Program-made: the position numbers and the translations under genes
Part shown: positions 9,429-18,736 of the stretch, piece after piece
How the letters are laid out: each line of letters begins with the position of its first letter
Numbering within the stretch: position 1 is the first letter of the stretch
Notes under the pieces: model-generated
The model's database searches: none
What the model saw: only the letters and a program-made list of their open reading frames with translations
What the model was told of the DNA's origin: nothing
NCBI RefSeq assembly: GCF_000014005.1
Contig: NC_008009.1
Coordinates: 1,178,001 to 1,242,000 of the forward strand
Reading direction: 5' to 3'
DNA from: Candidatus Koribacter versatilis Ellin345
Lineage (GTDB): Bacteria; Acidobacteriota; Terriglobia; Terriglobales; Acidobacteriaceae
DNA length: 64,000 nucleotides

Positions 9429-10829
9429 ATGGCCCCTCTCGACCTCAGCCCCGCAGATTTCCGCGCCCTTTCCCGCAAAATCTCCGATTTCACCGCCGAT
9501 TACCTGGAACGTCTCCCGAATCTACCTGCCTTCCCGCTAAACGTCTCCGGCGAGGCGGTAAATGCTCTCTTTTCCGCGGAAGTCCCGATCGCACCTATGG
9601 GCGAACGCGCCTTCGATCCGCTGGCGGACGTATTCGCCTTGTCGAGGCCAAACTCCCCGCGTTTCTTCGGATACGTCTTCGGTTCCGGCCTCCCGATCGC
9701 CGCGCTTGGTGACTTCGCCGCAAGCGTTTTGAACCAGAACGTCACCGCCTGGCGCTCCGGTCCAGCCGCCGTGACCATCGAACGCACCGTCGTTGGCTGG
9801 CTCGCCGAAGCCATCGGTTGTTCTGGGTTTTCCGGCAGCCTCACCGGCGGAGGCTCACAAGCCAACCTCATGGCTCTTTGCATGGCCCGCGAAGCGAAAG
9901 CGCCCGCCAACGAAAACGGAGCCCAAGGTGGAGTGATCTATTGCTCCGACGAAGCTCACATGTCCATGCCGAAAGCCGCGATGATGCTCGGCCTTGGTCA
10001 GAAGAATGTCCGCCGTATCCCAGTGAATGATCGCTTCCAGATGGACATCAGTCATCTACGTGACGCAATCATGCGTGATCTCCGGGAAGGGAATCGTCCC
10101 ATCGCCGTTGTCGCCAGCGCTGGAACCGTTGCTACCGGCAGTATCGATCCTCTGCCCGAGATTGCCGACATCTGCTCCGAACACAACCTCTGGATGCACG
10201 TGGACGGCGCCTACGGCGCACTCGCTGCAATGACAGTTCCCGAAAAATTCGTTGGACTGAATCGTGCTGACTCGCTCTCCCTCGACCCGCATAAGTGGCT
10301 CTACCAGCCTGCGGGTTGCGGATGTCTCCTCTACCGCGATCCTGCCGCCGCGCAACGCGCGTTCTCGCATACCGAAGACTACGCACGCTCCCTTTCGACT
10401 GACCCCATCGAAAGCTTCGCGTTCTTCGAATCGTCCATGGAACTTTCGCGGCCGTTTCGCGCGTTGAAGATATGGCTTTCGCTCCGCTACTTCGGGCTTC
10501 AGGCATTCCAGCAGCGCATCGCCGAAGACCTTCGCCTTGCCCGCATTCTCGCCGACTCCGTTTCCGCCGAGCCGCAACTCGAACTTCTCGCCCCCGTTGA
10601 GCTAAGCGCTGTTTGTTTTCGCTATGTGAGGAAAAATGCCGATCTCGACCACCTGAACCTCGAGATTCTTCAGCGCATCATTCAACGAGGGAAGGTCTGC
10701 ATCTCGAACGCAACCATTCGTGGCCAGTTCGCTCTCCGCGCCTGCGTCGTGAATCATCGCAGCACGGAGGAAGACGTTAAGGCTGTCGTAAGTGAGGTCC
10801 TACATGCTGCGAATGAAGTGAGCGGATGA
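9429..10829 (+). CDS. PLP-dependent group II amino-acid decarboxylase family protein
   Basis: This 466-residue cytosolic enzyme belongs to the aromatic-L-amino-acid/glutamate decarboxylase fold-type I family. Visible cofactor residues are His177 in SDEAHMS (ring stacking), Asp259 in MHVDGAYG (pyridine nitrogen) and Lys289 in SLDPHKWLYQP (Schiff base). The length is normal for the family. The substrate cannot be fixed from sequence; tyrosine, tryptophan, DOPA and aspartate are all possible for this group. It stands alone, with the receptor operon diverging upstream and a histidine kinase gene converging 11 bases downstream. Confidence 0.9.
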   Translation: MAPLDLSPADFRALSRKISDFTADYLERLPNLPAFPLNVSGEAVNALFSAEVPIAPMGERAFDPLADVFALSRPNSPRFFGYVFGSGLPIAALGDFAASVLNQNVTAWRSGPAAVTIERTVVGWLAEAIGCSGFSGSLTGGGSQANLMALCMAREAKAPANENGAQGGVIYCSDEAHMSMPKAAMMLGLGQKNVRRIPVNDRFQMDISHLRDAIMRDLREGNRPIAVVASAGTVATGSIDPLPEIADICSEHNLWMHVDGAYGALAAMTVPEKFVGLNRADSLSLDPHKWLYQPAGCGCLLYRDPAAAQRAFSHTEDYARSLSTDPIESFAFFESSMELSRPFRALKIWLSLRYFGLQAFQQRIAEDLRLARILADSVSAEPQLELLAPVELSAVCFRYVRKNADLDHLNLEILQRIIQRGKVCISNATIRGQFALRACVVNHRSTEEDVKAVVSEVLHAANEVSG

Positions 10830-10840
10830 GTTGATCGTTG

Positions 10841-13327
10841 CTATGCCTGGCCGGTGAGTTCCTGGTCCAGAACCTCGCGCACCTTTGCCGCAAGTACCGC
10901 CGGGGCGAACGGCTTTTGCAGAAACGATCCCGATGCTTCGAGCGCAGTGCGATCGAGCTTTGAGTGCGTTGGATACCCCGACATAAACAGGATCTTGATC
11001 GCAGGCACTTTTGCCGCGACTCGCTTTGCCACTTCACTGCCGCTCAAGTGGGGCATCACGACATCTGTCAGAAGGAGGTCAATGCGTTCCCCGTGGCGTT
11101 CGCAAAGTTTCTCAATCTCACGGGGATCATCAGCCGTCAGCACGTTGTAGCCGCACGATTGCAGCAGCGTTACCGACATGGAGCGGAGCTGAACATCGTC
11201 TTCCACGAGCAAGATTGTCTCGGTTCCTCGTGCCACTGCCGTTCGGGTGTCCCCGCTTTTTCCTGCGCCGTCGCGACCGATGAGCGGCAGATACACATCG
11301 AAGCGTGATCCCGCTCCCGGCGAGCTTTGGACTTCGATGTAGCCCCGGCTCTGTTTCACGATTCCATATGTCGTCGCGAGACCGAGTCCGGTGCCCTTTC
11401 CGACCGCCTTCGTGGTGAAGAAAGGTTCAAAAATGTGGGCGATGGTCGCTTCCTCCATCCCGATCCCATCGTCACTCACGGAGAGCCGCGCGTATCCACC
11501 CGGCACGACAATCGGGTTCCGCTCCAGGCTCCGCTCATTCAGCACTACGTTCGCAGTCTCGATCCGAATCGTCCCGCCCAATGGCATCGCATCTCTCGCA
11601 TTCGACGTGAGATTCATCAAGACCTGTTCCATCTGTCCCGGGTCAGTCCGCACCGTTCCCAACTCCAGGTCAAAACTCGTTCGCAGCTGGACATCTTCTC
11701 CTACCAGCCGTCTCAAAAACTTCTCGAAGTCGCGAATCAGGGAGTTGAGGATTACCGGCCGCTCCTCCATCACCTGTTGCCGGCTGAATGCGAGCAGTTG
11801 CCGTGTGAGTCCCGCTGCTCGGTCGGAGGCGGCCTTGATCTCAGTCGCATACTCGTGGTTCGGATCGTTCGCGTCCAGGTTCGCCATTTGCATAGCGCTG
11901 TATCCGCCAATCACCGTTAAGAGATTGTTGAAATCGTGCGCCACGCCGCCGGCCATCGTTCCTAGCGACTCCATTTTCTGCGACTGCTGCAGTTGTAACT
12001 CGAGAGACCGCCTCTGCGTCATGTCAATCAGCGTTCCCTCGATCATCTCCATACCGTCCCGGTCCACAACCATCGCGCGGTGCCCCAGCGTGTGAATCAG
12101 AGAACCGTCCTTCCGTCGGTATGCGACTTGTACGCTTCGCTGCTGTCCATGCGTTCGCAGATCGCGGAGCGTCGCTTCGCGCTCTACTTTACCGCCGGCA
12201 TACAATCGCGCCGCCGAACCGTTCGCGATTTCTTCTTTCGTGTAGCCGAACATATCGCAGAACGCCTGGTTGCAATCCGTGATCTGCCCGTCAGGCGTGG
12301 ATCGATAAACTGCCGCCATATTGTCTTCGAATAGCCGGCGATACCGTCGCTCCGAATTCGCCAATTGTTGCAACATCTGGTCTTGCCTACGCTGCGCAAC
12401 CAGCACCCGCATCGTGAAGAATGCCACGGAGACGAACATCGCTGTCAATCCGACCACGACCTGCTCAAAAACGATCGTCGAGTACAACGACAGCAAAATG
12501 ACCGGAATCGCCAGCGCCGGCAGATAAATGATGAAGACCGGCGCGGAATCCGCCGTTAGTTCCGACTGCACCCCCACTCGCCCGCGTTCGCGCCAAAGTG
12601 ATGCTGCAACCGCGACGAGTGCGAACGGTATCGTCCAAGCTAGGTCAAACCAACGGACTTCATTCCAGATCTGAAAGCGGTCGGCGAAGTTCCCAACCGA
12701 CGATGCAACTGCGAACAGACTCATCGCCGCTGCGACCGGCGCTAGAAGTCTGCGGATCGCCAGTGACTTCGAGAACGCCGCGCGCATCGTCAGCGCGAGC
12801 GCCAGTGCGCCTCGCCATGCAGCAAGCAAGATCAGTCGGTGAACTGCTCCTCGCTCTACGCTCTGCGTCATGCTCGGGATCGCCACCAGCATGATGTGTA
12901 CCGCGACGATCAAAATCAGCAACTGGGCGACGTCGAGGATGACGTCCCAATGAACGCGCTCTTCGCTCTTTCCGCCTCCCATCAGCGCGGCAATGAACAT
13001 CGGGGCCGTGGAAAGAAAGATGACCAGTGCTACCCAAAGCGGAGGATCAATCAGTCCATTCCCCAGCAGGTCATAGCTGGAATCGATCAGCGATGCGATC
13101 GACCAGAAGCCAAACGTGACCGCTGAGAATTGCCAGAACATTCGCGGATATTGCTGCGACCGTTCTGAAGCCCTCCAGCACGCAATACCTGCGAGTACTC
13201 CAGCCAGAAATTGAAATTGCTGTGACGCAAGGAAGCCCCATCGCGCGTTAGGCCAAACAGCAAGCCAAATCAGGTGAGCGATGACGATTGCGGAGGCGGC
13301 CCAGGCGAGCTTACGAAACCGTGACAT
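10841..13327 (-). CDS. Hybrid sensor histidine kinase with membrane sensor, PAS and receiver domains
   Basis: I place the start at the ATG at 13327, immediately before the first membrane helix. The longer frame adds 45 residues with no membrane or domain character. The 828-residue protein has about eight transmembrane helices (roughly residues 5-270) and a further helix pair near 290-330. A PAS domain follows (RRLFEDNMAAVYRST to IDMTQ), then a HisKA region with GGVAHDFNNLLTVIGG (phosphorylatable His), an HATPase with GIGMEE and GKGTGLGLATTYG boxes, and a C-terminal receiver with the phospho-acceptor Asp in LLLTDVVMPHLSG. It is a self-contained phosphorelay kinase, and its output partner is not obvious here. 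It diverges from the YfiR operon across a short palindrome-bearing region. Confidence 0.93.
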   Translation of the reverse strand: MSRFRKLAWAASAIVIAHLIWLAVWPNARWGFLASQQFQFLAGVLAGIACWRASERSQQYPRMFWQFSAVTFGFWSIASLIDSSYDLLGNGLIDPPLWVALVIFLSTAPMFIAALMGGGKSEERVHWDVILDVAQLLILIVAVHIMLVAIPSMTQSVERGAVHRLILLAAWRGALALALTMRAAFSKSLAIRRLLAPVAAAMSLFAVASSVGNFADRFQIWNEVRWFDLAWTIPFALVAVAASLWRERGRVGVQSELTADSAPVFIIYLPALAIPVILLSLYSTIVFEQVVVGLTAMFVSVAFFTMRVLVAQRRQDQMLQQLANSERRYRRLFEDNMAAVYRSTPDGQITDCNQAFCDMFGYTKEEIANGSAARLYAGGKVEREATLRDLRTHGQQRSVQVAYRRKDGSLIHTLGHRAMVVDRDGMEMIEGTLIDMTQRRSLELQLQQSQKMESLGTMAGGVAHDFNNLLTVIGGYSAMQMANLDANDPNHEYATEIKAASDRAAGLTRQLLAFSRQQVMEERPVILNSLIRDFEKFLRRLVGEDVQLRTSFDLELGTVRTDPGQMEQVLMNLTSNARDAMPLGGTIRIETANVVLNERSLERNPIVVPGGYARLSVSDDGIGMEEATIAHIFEPFFTTKAVGKGTGLGLATTYGIVKQSRGYIEVQSSPGAGSRFDVYLPLIGRDGAGKSGDTRTAVARGTETILLVEDDVQLRSMSVTLLQSCGYNVLTADDPREIEKLCERHGERIDLLLTDVVMPHLSGSEVAKRVAAKVPAIKILFMSGYPTHSKLDRTALEASGSFLQKPFAPAVLAAKVREVLDQELTGQA

Positions 13328-13546
13328 GTCCAAAGGGGAGCCCCAAGTATAGGTTTCGTGCGTCGCCGAATCCACAACAAAGACGCACCTTTCGGCCCCT
13401 TTCGCACCGCGGTCGGAGCCCCCATTTTCGCTGGAAACCCCACCTAGAACTGCGGCAAACATCTCATTCGAAAAGGGAAACCAGTCGCGTCAGCGAGTTC
13501 TCCCGGTGAGCAACTCTGCCGTTCAATTCAGCATCTCACCCCAACT

Positions 13547-13561
13547 AGCGCTACTAGCGCT
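13547..13561. promoter_or_regulatory. Paired AGCGCT palindromes between divergent signalling genes
   Basis: AGCGCT-ACT-AGCGCT is a 15-base near-perfect dyad made of two self-complementary hexamers. It lies 13 bases before the TTG start of the TonB receptor, in the 246-base gap between the divergent hybrid kinase and that receptor. It may be an operator shared by both; no regulator is known. Confidence 0.35.
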
Positions 13562-13573
13562 CTCCCCCGAGCT

Positions 13574-15748
13574 TTGATTCGCTTCCATAGTCGCGCAAGT
13601 GTGCTCGTTGCCCAATTCCTCTGCCGATCGGGGTGGATTCTGAATATTGGCATTCAGGCCTGCAAGAACATTCTGGAGAACGAGCGCAGCGGATTCCACC
13701 TCGTGCGATTCGCCGCGCTGGTGCTGTGCCTGCCTGCGCTCCTGCACGCCGGCCAGCCCGACAACTCGCAACAAGACCTAAAGCAGATGTCCCTCGAACA
13801 GCTTTCGCAGATCGAGGTGACCACCCCTACCAAGCAGCCCGAATCCGCATTCAACACCCCGGCCGCGATCTACGTCATCACCTCGGAAGACATCCGCCGT
13901 TCCGGGGTTACGAATATCCCTGAAGCGCTTCGCCTCGCGCCCGGCGTGGAAGTCGCGCGCATCGACGGCGATAAGTGGTCCATCGGCATCCGAGGTTTCG
14001 GTTCGCGCCTCTGCCGCGATGTGCTCGTCGTGATCGATGGCCGCACCGTTTACACGACGCTGCTTGCGGGCACCTACTGGGAAGTCCAGGACTACCCCCT
14101 TGAAGACATCGAGCGCATCGAGGTCATCCGCGGTCCCGGGGGAACCATCTGGGGCCCGAACGCCGTCAACGGCGTGATCAATATCATCACCAAGCGCGCC
14201 AAGGACACGCAAGGTGGAATGGTTTCAGCCGCAACCGGAAGCTTCGACCACGGTACCGTGAACGGCCGCTATGGCAATCATCATGGCGACAACCTGCAGT
14301 ACCGCTTCTATGGTCGTGGCTTCGATCGCGGTCCACAGTTCCACTGGGACGGCCGCAACTTCGACGACTGGAGTTCGCTCCAGGGCGGCTTCCGCGTGGA
14401 CTGGAACGACAAGGCCCAGGTCAACGCCTTCACGCTCTCCGGCGACATCTACGATCAGCGCGCTGGTGAAAGCGTTGTCGCTACCAGCTACACGCCACCC
14501 TTTTCGCAAGTGCTCGATCAGGATGCCCGACTCTCCGGCGGCAATGTCAACTTCCACTGGCATCACGATCAAGGGGAAGGCAAGAGTTTCGATCTCCAGG
14601 CCTATTACGATCGCACCAATCGCCGCGAGCCCAACTTCGGGGATCTGCGCGACACCTACGACGTTGACTTCGTGCAGCACTGGCGCCTATTCGATCGCCA
14701 CAAAGTCACTTGGGGCCTCGGCGCGCGTTTCAGTCACGGCGACAACATAGAGGTCGTCTCCGGACTGACTTTCAGTCCCGCAGATCGCACCGACCGTCTT
14801 CTGACAGCCTTCATCCAGGACGAGTTCACGCTGGTCAACAAGCGCCTGGTGCTCACCTACGGCTCGAAGTTCCTCAACACCAACTTCACCGACTACGCTC
14901 CCGAGCCAAGCGCGCGCCTGCTCTGGACACCGACCGATACCACTTCCGTCTGGGCCGCAGCCACGCACGCCGTGAGAACGCCGTCCGATGCCGAACGTGA
15001 CTTCTTCCTCTCCGGATTGGTGGCTGTTCTGCCTGATGGAACGCCGTACTTCGCCCGCTTCAACGCCAACCGAAACTTCCGTCCCGAACAGATGAACGGA
15101 TACGAACTCGGTGCGCGCCACCTCTTCGGCAAGAACGTCTACGTGGACATCGCCGGTTTCTACAACCACTTCCACAACCTCTTCAGCGAAGACATCACCG
15201 GTGCGCCTTACGTGGAAGACAGTCCTGGAGTGCCGCACATTCTGCTGCCGGCACAGTTCGGCAACGGTCTCATCGGCAACACCAAGGGCTTCGAGATCAC
15301 ATCCGAGTGGCGTCCGACTGAGAGCTGGCGTCTGCGCGGCTACTACTCGTACCTGCACATGAACATCGAGCCGGGACCAGGCTCGCTCGACATCGGCAGC
15401 GCTCCGGGGATTATGGGCTCCAGTCCGGAGCACCAGGTCTTCGCGCAGTCCGAATACGACCTGACCAAAGCGCTGCAGTTCGATGCCGACATTCGCTACG
15501 TCAGTGAACTTCCGGGCCAGACCGCAGGACCGGCTGGTGCGACCTATCCGATTCGTGCGTACACCACCGCCGACGCTCGCTTCGGCTGGCAGATCGGCCA
15601 TCAGTTCGATGTCTCTGTCGTTGGCCGTAATCTGCTCCAGCCACACCATCCAGAGTTCGGCTCGGATCCTTCGGCCGATAGCAACATCGCGTTTGTGGGC
15701 ATTAAGCGCAGCGTGTATATAAAGCTGACCTGGACGAGCGCCCGTTGA
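13574..15748 (+). CDS. TonB-dependent outer-membrane receptor of the YfiR-kinase operon
   Basis: The frame codes for up to 724 residues. The start is uncertain: TTG at 13574, or GTG at 13601 or 13703, the last lying just before the hydrophobic signal LVRFAALVLCLPALLHA. After the signal, LKQMSLEQLSQIEVTT is a typical TonB-box-containing lead-in. Then comes the plug (TPAAIYVITSEDIRRSG, IRGFGSRLCRDVLVVIDGRT, VIRGPGGTIWGPNAVNGVINI) and a beta-barrel ending in VGIKRSVYIKLTW. It is the first gene of a unit with a YfiR-like protein, a histidine kinase and a receiver protein. Receptors in such units probably sense or import a ligand that feeds the signal pathway. The ligand is unknown. Confidence 0.9.
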   Translation: MIRFHSRASVLVAQFLCRSGWILNIGIQACKNILENERSGFHLVRFAALVLCLPALLHAGQPDNSQQDLKQMSLEQLSQIEVTTPTKQPESAFNTPAAIYVITSEDIRRSGVTNIPEALRLAPGVEVARIDGDKWSIGIRGFGSRLCRDVLVVIDGRTVYTTLLAGTYWEVQDYPLEDIERIEVIRGPGGTIWGPNAVNGVINIITKRAKDTQGGMVSAATGSFDHGTVNGRYGNHHGDNLQYRFYGRGFDRGPQFHWDGRNFDDWSSLQGGFRVDWNDKAQVNAFTLSGDIYDQRAGESVVATSYTPPFSQVLDQDARLSGGNVNFHWHHDQGEGKSFDLQAYYDRTNRREPNFGDLRDTYDVDFVQHWRLFDRHKVTWGLGARFSHGDNIEVVSGLTFSPADRTDRLLTAFIQDEFTLVNKRLVLTYGSKFLNTNFTDYAPEPSARLLWTPTDTTSVWAAATHAVRTPSDAERDFFLSGLVAVLPDGTPYFARFNANRNFRPEQMNGYELGARHLFGKNVYVDIAGFYNHFHNLFSEDITGAPYVEDSPGVPHILLPAQFGNGLIGNTKGFEITSEWRPTESWRLRGYYSYLHMNIEPGPGSLDIGSAPGIMGSSPEHQVFAQSEYDLTKALQFDADIRYVSELPGQTAGPAGATYPIRAYTTADARFGWQIGHQFDVSVVGRNLLQPHHPEFGSDPSADSNIAFVGIKRSVYIKLTWTSAR

Positions 15749-15774
15749 GAGGCGACATCCGTCGCAACTGAACC

Positions 15775-16383
15775 ATGACCAACCTGTCGCAGAGGCGAAG
15801 CAGTCGTAGCGGCGCGAAGCGAACATCTTCCGTTCGCGACGTCCTGCGCTGCCTGGTTCTGCTGCCTTTGTTCCACAGCCTGCTGGCAATGGCCGCTCCG
15901 CCCGCAGGACCTCCAACAGATCTCCAGGTCAAAGCCGCGTACTTGTATAAGTTCGGCGCGTTTGTGCAGTGGCCAGCGAGCGTTGCTCCGTCCGACGACT
16001 TCTCCATCTGCGTTCTCGGTCGCGACGGCTTCGGTTCCGTCCTGGACTCCACGATCAATGGCGAATCCATCGAAGGCAAGAAGCTGGTCGCCTTGCGCGT
16101 GAACTCCGTACGAGAAGCTGCGCAGTGCCGCATTCTATACATCAGCAACTCGGAAGAGAGTCGTCTGCGCGGAATCCTGGTTGAGCTCGCGAAGGCTCCG
16201 GTGCTCACCGTGAGCGACATCCCGCACTTCGCCGACCGCGGCGGAATGATCGAGTTCACCCTGCAAAGCGGCCGCGTGCGCTTCGACGTCAACGTCACCA
16301 GGGCCGAGCGTGCGGGACTCACGCTCAGTTCACAGCTTCTCAAGGTTGCCGCCAACGTGAAGCACGACGAGGCGAGGGATTGA
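15775..16383 (+). CDS. YfiR-family periplasmic protein (DUF4154)
   Basis: This 202-residue exported protein has a signal peptide ending around LLAMAA. The mature part begins with the family signature VKAAYLYKFGAFVQWP and continues with FSICVLGRDGFG, RILYISNSEE, PVLTVSDIPHFADRGGMIEF and RFDVNV, all typical of YfiR-like proteins. In Pseudomonas, YfiR is a periplasmic repressor of a diguanylate cyclase partner. Here the gene sits 26 bases after a TonB receptor and just before a membrane histidine kinase, so the likely role is a periplasmic linker that controls that kinase. The partner assignment is inference from gene order. Confidence 0.88.
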   Translation: MTNLSQRRSSRSGAKRTSSVRDVLRCLVLLPLFHSLLAMAAPPAGPPTDLQVKAAYLYKFGAFVQWPASVAPSDDFSICVLGRDGFGSVLDSTINGESIEGKKLVALRVNSVREAAQCRILYISNSEESRLRGILVELAKAPVLTVSDIPHFADRGGMIEFTLQSGRVRFDVNVTRAERAGLTLSSQLLKVAANVKHDEARD

Positions 16384-16385
16384 CG

Positions 16386-17846
16386 ATGCCGACAAACACC
16401 TCCATCGCCGCCAAGCTCACGTGGATGAACATCGCGGTCACCACGGTCGCGCTGCTCGTCGCTTCCGTCGGCTTCCTCTTCTATGACCAGTCGAACGCGC
16501 GCACTAGTCTTGTCACCAGTTTGTCCACACAGGCACAGATCATCGCCGCGAACAGTGTCTCGGCACTCGAGTTCAACGATCCCGAGTCGGCCCGCCAAAC
16601 TCTCCGAGCGCTTGCCGCGTCGCCAAACGTCGAAGGTGCGGGCCTGCTCACGCCGGACGGCCAGCTGTTCGCCGAGTACTGGCGCAGTGCCGACGTTCGC
16701 GTGAACGTGCTGCCATCGTTATCACCCGACAAGCAGCAAACCGTACTGTTCTTCAGTGAGAAGGTTACGGTCATCCGCAACATTGACTTCGGCGGACGCC
16801 GCATTGGCGCCATCTACATCCGCTCGAACCTCAGCTCGCTCAATGAGCGCCGCAATCGCTTCCTGAAGATTCTCTTCTTCGTACTGCTCGCCTGCATGGG
16901 CGCGGCTTTGATTGTCTCGTGGCTCTTCCGGCGCACGGTTGCGGGGCCGATCGCGGAACTGGCCGACACCGCGATGAAGGTGTCGCGGGAGAAGAATTAC
17001 TCGCTACGCGCGCAACCAAGCTTGGCGCACGACGAACTCTCCACGCTCATCACCGCTTTCAACGAGATGCTGTCGCAAATCCAGGTGCGCGATGCCGCGC
17101 TGCTCAGCGCGCGCAGCGAACTCGAACTGCGCGTGCAGGACCGCACCAAGCAGTTGGTCGCAGCGAACCGCGACCTCGAGGCGTTCTCCTACTCGGTTTC
17201 TCACGATCTCCGCGGGCCGCTCGAAGTCGTGAATGGAATGAGCTACATCATTCACCTGCAATACGGCAACGAGCTCTCGCCGGGATTGAAGGACTGCCTC
17301 GACCGCATCGATGACGCCTCGAAGCGCATGAACGAACTGATCGAAGACCTGCTCAATCTCGCGCGCGTCACCAAGAGCGAGATGCACCGCGAGCGCGTGG
17401 ACGTCTCCGCGATGGCGCGGGAGATCTTCGCCGAACTCAAACAACGCCATCCGCAGCGCGTGGTGGAAATCGTCGTTGCATCCGATGCGATCGTGGTGGG
17501 CGACGCGCATTTACTTCGCGTGGCGATGGATAATTTAATCGGCAACGCGTGGAAATATTCTTCCAACAAATCACCGAGCAAAATCGAATTTGGCGTTCGA
17601 CGTGCGAATGGCACCCCGGTGTACTTCATCAAGGACAACGGTGCCGGCTTCGATCCGCGCGGGATGCAGCGTCTCTTCCAACCATTCCAGCGGTTGCATC
17701 CGCTATCGGAGTTTCCTGGGACGGGCGTCGGTCTTGCCACCGTGCAACGCATTATTCAAAAACACGGTGGACGCATCTGGGCCGAAGGTGCCGTGAACGA
17801 AGGCGCTACTTTTTCCTTCACCCTCGACAACGCTCCGGAATCCTAG
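16386..17846 (+). CDS. HAMP-containing membrane sensor histidine kinase
   Basis: I place the start at the ATG at 16386, directly after the YfiR stop and with GAGGGA upstream; the TTG two codons earlier is less likely. The 486-residue protein has a first helix at about residues 12-35 and a periplasmic domain of about 120 residues resembling CHASE8-type sensors (SLSTQAQIIAANSVSALEF). A second helix (FVLLACMGAALIVSWLF) leads into HAMP, then HisKA with FSYSVSHDLRGPLEVV (His) and HATPase with NLIGNAWKYS, DNGAGFD and GTGVGLATVQRI. It has no receiver of its own; the next gene supplies one. It is probably regulated by the YfiR-like protein through its periplasmic domain. Confidence 0.93.
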   Translation: MPTNTSIAAKLTWMNIAVTTVALLVASVGFLFYDQSNARTSLVTSLSTQAQIIAANSVSALEFNDPESARQTLRALAASPNVEGAGLLTPDGQLFAEYWRSADVRVNVLPSLSPDKQQTVLFFSEKVTVIRNIDFGGRRIGAIYIRSNLSSLNERRNRFLKILFFVLLACMGAALIVSWLFRRTVAGPIAELADTAMKVSREKNYSLRAQPSLAHDELSTLITAFNEMLSQIQVRDAALLSARSELELRVQDRTKQLVAANRDLEAFSYSVSHDLRGPLEVVNGMSYIIHLQYGNELSPGLKDCLDRIDDASKRMNELIEDLLNLARVTKSEMHRERVDVSAMAREIFAELKQRHPQRVVEIVVASDAIVVGDAHLLRVAMDNLIGNAWKYSSNKSPSKIEFGVRRANGTPVYFIKDNGAGFDPRGMQRLFQPFQRLHPLSEFPGTGVGLATVQRIIQKHGGRIWAEGAVNEGATFSFTLDNAPES

Positions 17847-17921
17847 GGAACGTTTTCTTACAAACCTTTGACGTCCGTGGAACAGGCTGCCTCGTCCAAT
17901 ACGGAAGAGGTGAGAGCATTC

Positions 17922-18329
17922 ATGGCACGTAGCGCAATTGTTCCGCAGGTCCCATTCACCTATCCCGCCCTGGCCGAAGCTCCCCTGGTGCTTTGTGTCG
18001 ACGACGAGCCCGCAATCCTCGAACTCCTGGAAGATGTTCTGACCGCGTGCGGTCTGCGCCCACTCTGCACCGATGACTGCAACCTGGCGCTCACGTTGTG
18101 TGAGGAGCCGATCGACCTGGTGGTGCTTGACTACCACATGCCACAGATGGACGGCCTCACGCTGGCGACCAAGATCCGTGAACGCAATCCGAACTTGCCG
18201 ATGATTTTCTTTTCCGGTGCGCCGCTCCCGGTGGAGTCGCTGGCCCACGCCTCGCGCGTAGTTCACAAAAGCGAGGGCGCAATGCGCCTGGCCACCACCA
18301 TCCTTCAGTCCATTCGGGCGAGAGTGTGA
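17922..18329 (+). CDS. Stand-alone receiver-domain response regulator
   Basis: This 135-residue single-domain protein starts at the ATG at 17922; an upstream TTG at 17868 would add 18 unlikely residues. The receiver shows VLCVDDEPAILELL (acidic pair), LVVLDYHMPQMDG with the phospho-acceptor Asp, FFSGAP as the switch Ser, and VVHKSEGA with the conserved Lys. It lacks a DNA-binding or enzymatic output domain, so it probably passes phosphate onward or acts through protein contact. It ends the TonB receptor-YfiR-kinase unit and is the likely partner of that kinase. Confidence 0.85.
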   Translation: MARSAIVPQVPFTYPALAEAPLVLCVDDEPAILELLEDVLTACGLRPLCTDDCNLALTLCEEPIDLVVLDYHMPQMDGLTLATKIRERNPNLPMIFFSGAPLPVESLAHASRVVHKSEGAMRLATTILQSIRARV

Positions 18330-18736
18330 GGGTACCCCCTCCCCCTGGGGATCTTGATTGCAAAGGGTTTAGCTAGTGTATGTCGCGCAAAATATTCAAA
18401 ATAAATGGCTTATACGTAAAATATTCCAAAATAAGGACTTAGCCGGGGCTTTGGAAAGACAACAGGCACGGAGGCCACAGAGTTTTCAAAGAACTTGGTG
18501 TTGCTGTTGGGAATGCCCCACATGCGCAGAATAGCTAGGCCTTTGGGAAGAGCCTATGATCGGGAGCACGGGGCGTGGTGCGGTGGGTCACGGGCCAGTG
18601 TGCGGTCTTCCCGGCGCTGGTCGCGCGGATGTAGAGCCGGAGTGGGCCTTGGGCCTGGTTTTCGGACAAAAACGGAGTTCGGAACTAGCCTGCCAGAACT
18701 GGGTCGGAAGAGATTTTCTCGACTTCGGATTGGTCT
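18330..18736. other. Intergenic stretch between the YfiR unit and a small minus-strand gene
   Basis: About 400 bases follow the receiver gene. A pyrimidine run with CCCCTCCCCC comes first, then an AT-rich pair of direct repeats (listed separately). The rest is GC-rich sequence where several frames are open but none has a convincing ribosome site or recognisable product. I see no confirmed gene in it. Confidence 0.5.
18389..18441. repeat. Two direct copies of a 24-base AT-rich repeat
   Basis: AAAATATTCAAAATAAATGGCTTA (18389-18412) is followed after five bases by a near copy (18418-18441) that keeps AAAATATTC, CAAAATAA and CTTA. Both are much richer in AT than the flanks. The arrangement is directly visible. 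I have a vague recollection of similar AAAATnTT...AAAGGACTTA units in other acidobacterial intergenic regions, which I cannot verify. Confidence 0.75.

Noticed and set aside
14687-15916. Long open frame (409 codons) on the minus strand inside the TonB receptor gene
   Set aside because: It mirrors the receptor in the opposite strand, has no signal or domain, and is caused by the GC-rich codon pattern. Similar mirror frames at 4484-5539, 24819-26012, 31082-32539 and 43155-44378 were rejected for the same reason.
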